NCBI GenBank assembly: GCA_050084985.1 | Contig: JBITNC010000001.1 | Span: 44,826,001-44,890,000 of the forward strand | DNA from: Nageia nagi | Lineage: Eukaryota; Pinophyta | Direction: 5' to 3' | DNA: 64,000 nt | Part shown: positions 49,340 to 59,809 of the stretch, in pieces | Layout: each line of letters starts with the position of its first letter | Position numbering within the stretch: position 1 is the stretch's first letter | Notes under the pieces: model-generated | What the model saw: the letters and a program-made list of their open reading frames with translations, nothing else | What the model was told of the DNA's origin: nothing | Databases searched by the model: none | Position numbers and translations under genes: made by a program

Positions 49340-49851
49340 CTAACTTTTAGAGATCAAAAGGGTTAAACATTCTAGCAAATTTGCCCAAATCTTTAAGATC
49401 TATTCACATATGATAATACAAATAGATAATGCTTTGCCCTCTTGTAACAAAGTGGCTATTTATTGCTTTTATGGATGTTGTGTGAAATTGTTTTCTTCAA
49501 ATTGTGGCTATGTATTATGATTACGAGAGCCTAGGTGTGAGATAATTTGAGATTTTTGATCTTAGCCATGGATTGTTTCCTGTGTTGTAATGCCTAGGTT
49601 GTATATTTCTTATTTTGACTCTTTTTATTTACTTGTCTTTTTCTTGTAACTCTTTCTCCTTTCATTTCTTTCTTGTTACTTTTGACCTTAAATATAGATA
49701 GGAACCAACCTATAAACTAGAGATTGAGCAAAAAACCAATACGAGTGCATCCCCACCACATTTTGCTCTTTAAAGAACCTACTATTACTGGTAGTGGAGA
49801 ACTTGACCAGACCAAACCCTTTGAGGTTACATTATACCAATCAATAATACC

Positions 49852-50492
49852 TTCTCCTAAAGAGCCTATAAAACTCATCCCATTCCACATCTATAACTTG
49901 CTTACTAGTATTGGAAGGGTAAGTGATCTATTAATCAATTGTTGATTTTGAGAGGTGAATCCTAAACACAGTAGTTTTTTGTGAGAGTTATATCCTTTGA
50001 TGGAGAATGTGGTCTCTAATTCTATCAAGAATACTTCTATCTCATCAACAATAGTAAAATGGAATATTTTGAAGTTTCTCATATCCTTCATTAGCTCAAT
50101 TATAACTAAATTTTTAGAAGTTTTCATAGGTTTATGGTTTATAGATACCCTAACATTAACTCTAAGTCTAATATTATAAAGCTACTCAACAAGCTATTAA
50201 TTATCCTAAATTTATTTCCTCATTTGTTTCATGGCTACCTCCATATTTGCAATTTTATTATTGATAAAAATAGGAGGCTTATCTAAATTAGGTCAGTTAA
50301 CACTTTGAGTATGGTTGGTTTGTTCATTCCTATAATTAGGATCTTTTTCATCAAATCCTTCTCTACCCCTTCCTAGATTCCCATCCATAACTTAGTTTTT
50401 TCCATGATTGCCATATTTACCCTTTTGAGTCTAAATTATTAATACTTTGAAAGGAAACTAATTTCTTGTGAGTATCTCAAAGTTGAGATCAT
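49852..50492 (-). pseudogene. old gypsy gag, N-terminal part (split by the 13.8-kb element)
   Basis: Begins just inside a PBS at 50493-50506 on the minus strand. Pieces are GREGFDEKDPNYRNEQTNH, DKPPIFINNKIANMEVAMKQ, VDEIEVFLIELETTFSIKGY and EWDEFYRLFR. The last two resemble the start of a Retrotrans_gag domain (FL-x-x-E...F...GY, then W-x-x-F). The frame stops at 49852, exactly where the 13.8-kb element's target duplication lies, and resumes at 36008. The pol genes of this old element are not in the window. Confidence 0.6.
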
Positions 50493-50506
50493 GGGCTCTG
50501 ATACGA
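50493..50506 (-). other. primer-binding site of the old minus-strand gypsy element
   Basis: CGTATCAGAGCCC on the minus strand, against the plant iMet-tRNA PBS TGGTATCAGAGCC. It is followed downstream by the gag start. The LTR end would be the ...GGAATCTTACAGG sequence at 50507-50536, cut by the next element. Confidence 0.6.
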
Positions 50507-50536
50507 CCTGTAAGATTCCAATATATTAAAGGACTA
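50507..50536 (-). repeat. residual LTR end of the old minus-strand gypsy element
   Basis: Thirty bases between the PBS and the start of the 5.9-kb element. The rest of this LTR probably continues beyond 56472, where minus-strand sequence could join it, but no second LTR is available to confirm this. Confidence 0.4.
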
Positions 50537-51263
50537 TGATCTAAATTGGATCATGTGTCAAGTTTTATTTTCAAGAGCTATACTCATTCCATAGGTATAT
50601 GTGCTTAGAGATAGACTGAAGATTGAAATATAGAGTTTTTTAGCATTCAATTTTATGCTACCAATGGTATGCAAATTACTAATTTTAGGCTGCTAACAAC
50701 ATGCACCTTGATGAGTCAATTGGGGCATTTGAAGAGATAGTGACATTTTGGAAGATTGAGAAATTTAGGTTCCTTGGCCAATGTTTCAAAGTGTTTTAGA
50801 GGCTTATTTAATGATGTATCTCATTCTTAATTCTCAATGAAAGAGGATTGTGGAGTTTTGGTATTTTAGAATTGTAATAGTTTAAAGAAAGACCAAGAGT
50901 CATTCCAAAATTATTGTAGTTTTGATATTATTTCTTCTTGCTATAGGAGATTGCAATAATTATAGAAGATTGTATTGCCATTGTGTTGATGGTATTTATC
51001 TATGCATGTAATATTGTAAATTCCATAGATAATGATAAGATAAGCCTCCAATTCCATGTTGAATTAGCCCACATTGGATGAACTAGGGTAAAATCATTAT
51101 GTTGATCTTGTTGTGTGTTTGAGATTGCTAGTTTGTGATTTACATTGTGCAATTTTCAAATTTATATACAATTTGTATGATCTCATAATGGTTAAATATT
51201 TTTGTTCAAATTTGTAAGTGAGAATCCAATTATGCTATAAGAATCTGGTGATTACAGATCACA
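50537..51263 (+). repeat. 5' LTR of the 5.9-kb element (727 bp)
   Basis: Aligned with 55776-56472 through shared blocks GGTATATGTGCTTAGAGATAG, GCACCTTGATGARTCAAT and TCTATGCATGTAATATTGTAA. Confidence 0.85.
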
Positions 51264-51275
51264 TGGTATTAGAGC
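51264..51275 (+). other. primer-binding site (tRNA-iMet type)
   Basis: TGGTATTAGAGC directly after the LTR's terminal CA; one C-to-T change from the plant consensus. Confidence 0.8.
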
Positions 51276-51369
51276 TTATGTACATCAAATTTGGGGCCAA
51301 AATTTTAGGTATTTTAGGTCATCAACAACATGTTTTTTGATGTTTGGCTAAGTTTTTGGCTACTGGGGA

Positions 51370-52150
51370 AAATGTAAATATCAATCAAAGATATCATGAT
51401 TTAGTTAGGAGACTTGATTCATCATCTTCATCAAATCAAGTTCCATTCAAGGTGGAGGCCAATGTGGACATTCCTACTTTTTTAAGGTTCATGTCCAAAT
51501 TCATGGTATTGTAAATGATGTTGATAAAATATCTTTTCCTAAATTAAAGATGAGTGGACATACTTTAGTTTGATGGGAAAGCTATGTAGAAACTCTTAAT
51601 CATGAATACTTATCAAAAATATCTTCTTGGAATGAATTTAAGGAGTTGTTAAGAGATCAATTCTATGCATTAGGACATCACAATAAACAATTTATGAAAT
51701 GATAATTCCTTAGACAACAAAGAGGGTAAAATGGTTAAGAATACACTATAAAATTTAGGAAATAAGCTACTTTGCTTGGGGTTTCACTAAAAGATTCTCA
51801 AACTTTAATGAAGTACATTGGAGGTTTACATAGTCATTTGTAAAAGACTATCATGTTGTTTAATCCTACTAATCTTGATCAAGAATGTGTGCAAGCGTAA
51901 TACTTAGAGGAGGATGGTAAAGCAAGGAGACAATATGATGAATCCAAAAAGGATTATAATTCAAATGGAGGATAAGAGAAAGGTAAATATCAAGATAAAG
52001 GCAATGGTAGGCAAGAAACTAAGACCACTAATATTTCAAAGAAATAAGGTGATGGTACATATTATAGTCATTATGATAAAGATGTTCATATGGATGATAA
52101 ATGTTGGAAATTACATCCAAAATTAAGTCCATATAAGCATAAGAATAAGG
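51370..52150 (+). pseudogene. gag of the 5.9-kb element
   Basis: Retrotrans_gag pattern: ISFPKLKMSGHTLV-WESYVE, SWNEFKELLRDQFYALGHHN, FLRQQRG, EYTIKFRK, KDSQTLMKYIGGLHSHL. A zinc-knuckle-like end follows at about 52060-52110 (YYSHYDKDVHMDDKCWKLHP), where the second Cys position appears to be Tyr. Stops at 51570, 51700, 51730 and elsewhere are C-to-T or G-to-A type. Confidence 0.75.
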
Positions 52151-52600
52151 AGAAAACTAATGCTATGGTTCTTATATGTGATTATATTGAGGGTGGTTCA
52201 AATGTTGATGATAGAATAAATTGTTCAACCATTCAAAAGGTTGAAGAAGCTCAAGTCATTGAAGAACAAAGGATTCAATTATTCCACCTCAAAATTCAAA
52301 TTAAGAAAAACAAAGTATATTTCATTATTTATATAGGTTCTCAAGCAAATTTGATTTTAGAGACTATGGTAAGTACTTTGGGATTGGAAACTTTCAACCA
52401 TCCAAATTGATATCCTTTGGGTTGGGTGCATCGCAATGCTAGTTTGCAAGTCACTAAGCAATGTAAGTTGAAATTTGCTATTTGTGTAGAGTACATTGAT
52501 GAATTTGTGATTGATATTATTCCTTTATATATTTGTGGTTTTATTCCTAGTAAAGTTATATGTGGGATAGAGATGGTATTTATTATAGAAGATTGAACAA
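52151..52600 (+). pseudogene. protease region of the 5.9-kb element
   Basis: YFIIYIGSQANLILETMVST corresponds to the retropepsin D-T/S-G-S/A box with I-G-S remaining. It is followed by ASLQVTKQCKLKFAICVEYI and a hydrophobic end with a PLYICGFI segment and a GI-E-VF strand. The catalytic Asp is lost. Confidence 0.65.
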
Positions 52601-52859
52601 ATTACAATTGGTGAAAGATGGAAAGATGTTTCTAGTAGGTGCACATAAAAGTAGAAAAATGCTTCCTTTGGTCACTACTAGTTAGGTAAAACATCTTGTA
52701 AATGCTTCCAAAAAGTTTGTTGTAATCATGGTAAAAATAGGGGCCTCAAGTGGGGTGAATCTCATGCTATCAATGACGTGTAATAGTTATTTCAGGCCAC
52801 CAGTGGTGTGCAAAAGAGAAGAATAGATGCAAGATTTGGTTTGAGAGTTTACTAACTTA

Positions 52860-53540
52860 TTTATAAAGCCAAAAGGATTACCTCCTATGCAAAATATACA
52901 ACATGATATTCAATTGTTACTTGATGCTTCATTTTCAAACATAGCTTTGTATCGATAATTAGTTTTGGAGCAAGGGAAGATAAGGAGGTAGAATAATGAG
53001 TTACTTGATCAAGGATTGATTAGACCAAGTACATCTCCATGCAAATCGCTTATTATTTTATTTCCAAAGAAGGATCAAAGGAGAATGTGCATTGACTATA
53101 AAGCACTAAACAAAATCACCATAAAAAATCACTATCCTTTTGCTTGGATGGATGATATTTTGGATCAGTTGCAAGGGGCAAGATTCTTTACAAAATTGGA
53201 CTTGAGGAATGGATATAACCAAGTTACAATCAAGTAGGAGGATATTTAGAAGATTTATTTCAAGACAAGATAAGAGATATTTGAGTGTCTTGTTTTGCCA
53301 TTTGGTTTGTGCACCACACTAGCCACTTTTATGAGGGTAATGAATGATGTGCCTCATCCATTTATTGATTCTTTTATTGCTATATACTCAGATTATATTC
53401 TTATTTATAGTTCTAGTTGTATGTACATTTTGTACATACTAGAAAAGTGTTTTAAACTTTGCATAGGAAGAATTTGTTATTGAAACATTGAAAATGTGAG
53501 TTTGCAAAAGAGTCATTGTTGTATTTGGGCCATGTTATTG
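52860..53540 (+). pseudogene. reverse transcriptase of the 5.9-kb element
   Basis: LLDQGLIRPSTSPCKSLIIL, FPKKDQRRMCIDYKALNKIT, NHYPFAWMDDILDQLQGARF, FTKLDLRNGYNQVTIK and VLPFGLCTTLATFMRVMNDV are unmistakable gypsy RT motifs. The catalytic Y-x-D-D box reads YSDYILIYS, so the second Asp is lost. GHVIGHGQLKIDHSKLSAI follows. Confidence 0.9.
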
Positions 53541-54190
53541 GTCATGGACAACTTAAGATAGATCATAGTAAATTAAGTGCTATAGTAGATTGGCCAAGGC
53601 CATTTAATGTAACCAAAGTAAGGAGTTTCTTAGGTGCTATACAATATTTGAGAAAGTTTATTGTTGATTTTTCTCATATTGCTTCACCTTTACATGATGT
53701 AACTAGAAAGAGGCAAGTTTTCCAATGGAGAAACAACAACAAATATCTTTTGACACTTTGAAACAAAATATTATTACTGCACATGTGCTAGCACTTCCTA
53801 ATTTGCAAAATCCATTTGAAGTGGATAATGATGCATGTGACTTTGCCATGGGATCCATTTTGATTCAAGAATATAAACCAATTTGCTATCATTATAAAAT
53901 GTTTAGTGGGGCTATTTTCAATTATCCTACTTATGATAAAGAAATGTATGCATTTGTTCAAGCTATTAAAAAGTGAAAATATTACTTAATGGAAAAAAAA
54001 AACAATCATTCACACTGATCATCAACCATTAAAGTATATACAAACTCAATTAAAATTACAACAAATTAGACACTATAGATGGATGGATTTTTTGTAACAC
54101 TTCATCTAGTGATCAAGTATAAGAAAGGAACATAAAATAAAGTTGCTGACATGCTTTCTAGGTCACATGTAACTATAGATTCCATGCTAT
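53541..54190 (+). pseudogene. RNase H of the 5.9-kb element
   Basis: The thumb/connection piece VDWPRPFNVTKVRSFLGAIQ and FIVDFSHIASPL leads, after a frameshift near 53760, to the RNase H part: FEVDNDACDFAMGSILIQ, YKMFSGAIFNYPTYDKEMYA and FVQAIKK. The HTDHQPLKYIQTQ motif and ADMLSR-like end follow. Confidence 0.8.
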
Positions 54191-54319
54191 CAATGGCTTG
54201 TAGTACTAATTATGGTCCATTAGCGACATGCAAACAAAGTCTAGTGAGTTCCCTCTTAGTGCTCAAATTTCTTCCTTTTTTGATTATGTTATTTTCAGAG
54301 GCATATGTGTAGGATCTTG

Positions 54320-55560
54320 ACTTCGAAGAGGTGTATGAGAAATTGTCTTCATCTAGGTCCAAGTATGAGCATTTGGATGAATTTCATTTGAAAAATGAAC
54401 TTATTTATCATTTTAATGCATTATGTGTACCTATAGGTGAAATAATTGGACTAATTAGAGAAGCAAATACTTCAAATATTGCAAGACATATTGGAGTTGG
54501 AAAGACATTGTACAATTTGCAAAGGTATGCATATTGGCCAAAGATGCAAGATCAAGTTGCAAAATACATAAGGGGGTGTTCTTTTTATTGCAATAGTAAT
54601 ACAAGTAATAGGAAATTAGATTTGTATTAGCCGTTCCAATACCTTCATGTCCATGGGAGTGTACATTAATAGATTTTATGGGAAGATTTCCTATGATTAA
54701 GAAGGGTCATGACTTTTTATTTGTTTTTGTGGATAGATTTAGCAATATGTGTGTTTTTATTCCATGTAAAAATACTATAACAAGATAATATGCTATAGAT
54801 TTATTATTTTCTCATTTTTGGGTTCATTTTGGATTGCCTAATTCCATTGTTTTAGATATGAATAGTAGATTTTTGGGAAAGTTTTGGACATGTTTGTGGG
54901 AAAAGATGGATACAAGGTTGAAGATGAGTACTTCCTTTCATCCTCAAATGGATGGAAAAACCAAGGTGGTGAATAGGATAGTAGTTTAGCTCTTGAGGGG
55001 TTATTGTGGTAAGCATCCTAACTATTGGGATGAACATCTTGAATATATCCAACATGCATATGATAGGGAAATTCATTATTACATTAATAAGAGTTTTTTT
55101 GAGACTTGTTTTGGTTATTTACCACCTTCAAATTTTGATTATGTGTTTGGGTAGCAAAGGGATGAAGAATATTCACTTGAGAAAGATGAAAAACAAGTTC
55201 AAAATTTTGTTGAAAAGATTAAGCAAATTCATTTGAAAGTCCAAGAGCAACTTGAGACAAGCCAAGACAAGTACAAGATGAGAGATGAAAAAAATAGAGT
55301 TGACCATAAGTTTCATGTGGGAGACCATGTTTGGTCGCATCTTAGTAAGGAGAGATTTTAAGGATCATCCAAGAAGTTGAAACCTATAAGGTATGGACCA
55401 TTTGAGATTTTGAAGCAAGTAAGTGAGAATGCTTTTAGATTGAATCTAATAGAATATATGAACATTTATTCAGTTGTGAATATTAAGAATTTGAAATTGT
55501 ATGAGTCATTTATGTTGACTAAATATGAAGTAGGTTTATATCATATTTTTCCTTCTCTTG
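54320..55560 (+). pseudogene. integrase of the 5.9-kb element
   Basis: The zinc region reads ARHIGVGKTLYNLQRYAYWP with CSFYC. The core shows TLIDFMGRFPMIKKGHDFLF, VDRFSNMCVFIPCKNT, IVLDMNSRFLGKFW and HPQMDGKTKVVNRI, so both Asp sites remain and the catalytic Glu (usually QTE) is Lys. The C-part has DREIHYYINKSFFETCFGY, KFHVGDHVWSHLSKERF and KPIRYGPFEILKQVSENAF, the GPF/Y module typical of gypsy integrases. Confidence 0.85.
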
Positions 55561-55739
55561 ATGAATTAGCTCCTAATACTATGTATGAACTCAAGGAGGA
55601 TTCCATATTACAAAAGAAGGTTCATGCTAGAAGAACAAGTGAGATAGAGATGTGGTTAATTGTATTGAAAAGACAAAAGCCTAATAAAGCCAAGTGGATG
55701 GACAAGTCTAGAGTTGGGGAGTTCTATCCTCATCTATGA
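55561..55739 (+). pseudogene. chromodomain-like C-terminus
   Basis: After the GPF/Y module, YELKEDSILQKKVHARRTSE, MWLIVLKRQKPNKAKWM and a final VGEFYPHL match the spacing of the group II chromodomains of plant chromoviruses (I-L-D-R...Y-L-V-K-W...A-T/S-W). The VKW aromatic is lost (VLKR). Such domains are thought to direct integration to heterochromatin. Confidence 0.55.
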
Positions 55740-55775
55740 ATTTATTGGACCAAATGATTCTCCATTGGGGAGATG

Positions 55776-56472
55776 TGATCCAAATTGGATTATATTTTAG
55801 TTTGTCTTTTTAGGAGAAATACTCATTTGAGAGGTATATGTGCTTAGAGATAGATTTAAGATCAAAATATGGAGTTTTTTGGAATTCAATTTAAGACCAC
55901 CAACAACATGCAAATTTATGATTTTAGGCTACTAAGTATGTGCACCTTGATGAATCAATAGGGGCATTTCAAGAGATAGTGGCATTTTGGAATACTAAGT
56001 GGTTCATATTCCTTGGTTGATGTTTCAAAGTGTCTGATTCTTGATTCCTAATGAGAGAGAATTATAGATTTTTGGGATTTTAGAATTGTAATAGTTTGAA
56101 GGAAGACCAAGAGTCATTCTAGAATTATTTTAGTTCTAAGATTGTTTCTTCTTGCTGTAGGAGATTGCAATAATTGTAGAAGATTGTATTGACATTATGT
56201 TGATGGTATTTCTCTATGCATGTAATATTGTAATGTCCATTGACAATGAGAAGAGAAGGCTCCAATTCCATGCTGGATTAGCCCACATTGGGTAACCAAG
56301 GTAAATTCATTGTGTTGATCTTGTTGTGTATTTGAGATTGCTAGTTTGTGATTTAAATTATGTAATTTTCAAATTTATATGTAATTTGTATGATCTCATA
56401 ATGGTTAGCTATTTTCATTCAAATCTATAAGTAAGGATCCAAGTATGCTATAAGCATTCGATGATTTGATCA
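55776..56472 (+). repeat. 3' LTR of the 5.9-kb element (697 bp)
   Basis: Begins TGATCCAAATTGG after a purine tract and ends near TTTGATCA. Shorter than the 5' LTR through small deletions, with many transitions. Confidence 0.85.
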
Positions 56473-59095
56473 GATTGTTAGTATAATTTTTTAGGCCTTG
56501 GTACCAAATGAAACATGATTTTTTTGGAAAGTATATATTCAAGCCTACATTAATGACAAAATAGAGAGCATGATTTATTCTATCATTTAAGATAGTGTTG
56601 TATTCATAAAAAACCTATAAGTGAGAGATATTCTAACTTGGATTTATTTTCTATTTGAATTGTATTATCATGTAGTAAATATTCGAACTAAATTCCAAAG
56701 CATATTTTGAGATCTCACCAATTATCCATTAATTACCTTTACCCTTTTATTGATAGGATAGAACTTCAAACCTAAATTTAAGTCGGTTAAAGTTATCTAC
56801 CTTGGTTGTAATTTAGGATCTTACAAGGGTTGTATTTAAGTTAATGTTCAAGTTCAAATCAATTTTAAAAATAATATTATTCAGTTGGTTTTGATTCTTT
56901 TACTTAGTCACTATTCATAAATTAGAGTGGTTTGAATAAAAAACTATCTCCTAAGTTAGTAAATCATAGTGGCCTACATTTTGTTATGTAAATAACCATA
57001 ACCAATAGTTATAAATACCTTGAATTTAACATGATAATTAATTTAATAATATAGTTTCTATATTTAACCATATTATTATCATTATTAACTTATGTGATCA
57101 TACATCTTTTCTTGGTAACCAACTCTAGGCTTAAAGTATAATATTGTATAATTTATCGAGGCATACATTTTAACATTGTTTGATCACCTTTACGCATTTA
57201 AGTGTTTTCTATATATAACTTAAATTTTATAGATGATCCACATTCTAAGATGATTGAAGCAACTTTGAGTTTTACAGATTCTCTACACAAATACTCAATT
57301 CAATTTATTTAAAAAAATCCAAATAGAGAGATATAAGTCCATATTTAATTCTTATACATCACTAAAGCATGTATATGAAACTATATATCTTTATCATATC
57401 TTTTGTCAATAAATATTTTGATCACAAAATTATTTATAATAATGTGCAGAACAACTTATCTAGCTTGTGGCAATACAATTCACCAAAGCTTTTATAAAAT
57501 TGCCATAACATCTTGCCATCATATATATATATAACTATAACCAATGAGAATACCATCTATAAAACATAGGTATATTTAGTTATATATATACAAACTTTAA
57601 ATATTGCTTCTTATTATATCAATATGACTAAAAAGATTCACATGTAACCCTTTTAACTCCTACTATCTTTCTAGGTATATCATACGATTTAAACATGTCA
57701 TATTGCAATATTTTTTTTTTAAAGTTTCCAATCTTACTAATCAAAATAAAATTTTATCACCATAAACTAGGGAGTGATGCTATAATTATCATAAGATTCC
57801 ATAAATAACATATATAATATAATCAAACAATAACAAATACTTGAATCGATGGCATCTAGACATATTGTAAGTATGATGTATGGTACGACCATCTATCATA
57901 GATATCCAATAGGAATATCAACCTCTAACTCCTGCATTTATAACCTATAAAGTCATTGAAATAAGTGAAAGTTAACTCATAGTAATAGTATAATCTTTGT
58001 TGTATTCAAGATACTTTACAACATAAGCCATGATAAATGATGTTGCATTTAATATAACACATGGTATTGCAGTGTAATATCAACTTTATACTGACATATG
58101 TAATATTGCTCTTAATTTTATATGGAAGTATAAAATACAATTTATTAAATAATTAGTAAATCATTTTTAGACATCTATATTTTTCCCCTCTTTGGATATG
58201 AAATGAAAAGCATTGAAATTGAATAATCCAAAGAAGTTTAGAGAAGTGAAAACTTTCTAGAGTAAAAGTGAACTTCCCTTTCATGATTTATATGCTATAT
58301 ATGATATCTCATTTGCCCCCTTTTGGTCTTGGATTACCCCTCATACTAGCTTCTAGAAGGTGATCAAGCCAAAATGAAATCCTATTTGTAGAGGATCTAC
58401 AAGGTACCATGGAGGTCCTACTCTCTAGGATGATCTATGGAAATAAAAAAACTAATACCCACATAGATTACATTCATCAAAATAATAATCAAAGTAAGAG
58501 CAAGGATGAAATTAATATAATATATTTACTAGACTATTACCATTTTTGACAAATATTCTTTATTTGAAATTGATCATCAAGCGGATGAGGTCCAAATATG
58601 CCCCAAGCCTTGAATGACATGCAATTTTTATAGATTTTGCTCATGGTATTTCCATGGCCTATAATTTAAGTTTTCATTAATATATATATATGTCATGTTT
58701 ACACCAAATATTCAAATAAATAGTGGTCTAATTTCATCAATTATGAAAGATTTTGTAATAAATTTCATAGAGACTTACAACATGGATGCCTTAAAATATA
58801 GTTTTAGCATGTTCACTTTATTTTTACCTTTTATTTTCATTTTCTTTTCTACCCTACTCATATCAAAATCCTAGAGTTTCATTTTTTCATCTTCTATCTT
58901 GCACGAATAGATGAATTTTATTTTGCATTTTTCATATTGTGTTACTTTTAGCCAAATTAAGTTCGATATAGCATTGAACTAAATATGCCCTCCCATTTTA
59001 AACTTTTAGTTTTACTATTTCAATTTAGGGGGATTTAATTTTAGTTTGATTTTAAAAAATACAATGTGCCTATTCATATTTTTGTTTTCCATTTT
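56473..59095. other. AT-rich DNA, no gene recognised
   Basis: The first part may be the remaining LTR of the old minus-strand gypsy element, but this cannot be confirmed. The rest shows no sustained frame or repeat apart from short AT microsatellites near 57522 and 58681. Confidence 0.4.
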
Positions 59096-59635
59096 TCAAT
59101 GATTATGCCTAGCATGAGGATGCCCACCAAATTGCTTGGGTGAAATAACATTATTTTCTATAGACCAAGCAGAGAGGAGTAGATCCATACTATTTTCATC
59201 ATTTACTACAATAATTTGGACTAACACATGACATCCTAGTTGGGGTGAGATACTATCTTTAGTATAGGCATAAGAGAGATACACCAAAGTATGCCTTGGT
59301 GATGTTGGTTTGGAAGAGTACATGAGAGTAACCACATGAGGTAGATGCAATAATAATAATTTCATTTTCTCTTGAGGAAGTTTTAATATATGAGGCATGG
59401 TGGGATGGTATTAGACCTACCTCTCTTCAGATACCAACCTCAAATGAAAAGGAAGGGGTAGAGGTCTCATTAAAGGAGTCATTAGATAAGGATTATGAGG
59501 ATGTGGAGATGCCTAAGGATGAGCCACCTTTAGATATGCCCCCATTGGGACCATTAACTTCCAAGGCTCCCACACCAAACATTAGGCTATTAACCAAGGC
59601 TATTCAATTGGTCCCTTTAGGTATATTTTAATTTT
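59096..59635 (+). pseudogene. decayed ORF, unrecognised
   Basis: A plus-strand frame interrupted only by TAG/TGA codons reads HEDAHQIAWVK, GVDPYYFHHLL, FGLTHDILVGVRYYL, HKRDTPKYALVMLVWKST, FSLEEVLIYEAWWDGIRPTS and SLKESLDKDYEDVEMPKDEP, ending LTKAIQLVPLGIF-stop. The persistent frame and the acidic, Pro-rich end support a former protein of about 180 residues or more. No domain is recognised. It could belong to a transposable element. Confidence 0.4.
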
Positions 59636-59809
59636 GATTAGTTCAAGTTTTTAAATTTATATTTTGATTAATTCTACTAAGAACTAATATCATTTGGTGG
59701 CTTAAAGGACATGAACCTAGTGACTTACTACAATGTAAATGAAAATATTAAAATGTGAAAAACATACAAAATACAAAACATAAAAATATATTATGATACG
59801 TGTTGTATT

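Larger units (their letters stand above)
36014..49846 (+). mobile_element. complete 13.8-kb Ty3/gypsy retrotransposon (Tat/OTA-like), decayed
   Basis: LTRs at 36014-37741 and 48181-49846 begin TGTATTCTTTC and end CAATA. A perfect 5-bp target duplication, ATACC, flanks the element (36009-36013 and 49847-49851). Internal order: PBS-like site, gag (37.9-39.8 kb), protease (39.9-40.1), RNase H-like (40.4-40.97), RT (41.26-42.0), RNase H (42.0-42.6), integrase (42.76-43.84), then a large extra reading region (44.37-48.13) on the same strand. Gypsy order (RT before integrase) is clear. An added RNase H and a large size are known from the plant Tat lineage (Ogre, Retand and relatives). Every gene has premature stops, mostly C-to-T type, so the copy is dead. 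LTRs differ at roughly one position in ten by eye, indicating an old insertion. Confidence 0.9.
48181..49846 (+). repeat. 3' LTR (1,666 bp)
   Basis: Begins TGTATTCTTTCAG directly after the ORF3 region, with AACCACTAAAAGAT as the only polypurine-like lead. It lacks the inverted duplication of the 5' LTR. Its three U3 repeats carry ATGATGTCAT at 48506 and 48606 and ATGACATCAT at 48706. TATA box at 49331. Ends CAATA before the duplicated ATACC. Confidence 0.9.
50537..56472 (+). mobile_element. 5.9-kb Ty3/gypsy element, chromovirus-like, decayed
   Basis: LTRs at 50537-51263 and 55776-56472 begin TGATCYAAATTGGAT. The 5' LTR ends GATCACA and is followed by the PBS TGGTATTAGAGC; the 3' LTR is preceded by the purine tract TTGGGGAGATG. 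Internal order is gag, protease, RT, RNase H, integrase and a chromodomain-like end. Flanking words GACTA and GATTG could be a target duplication altered by two transitions, but this is weak. All genes carry stops. Confidence 0.85.
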
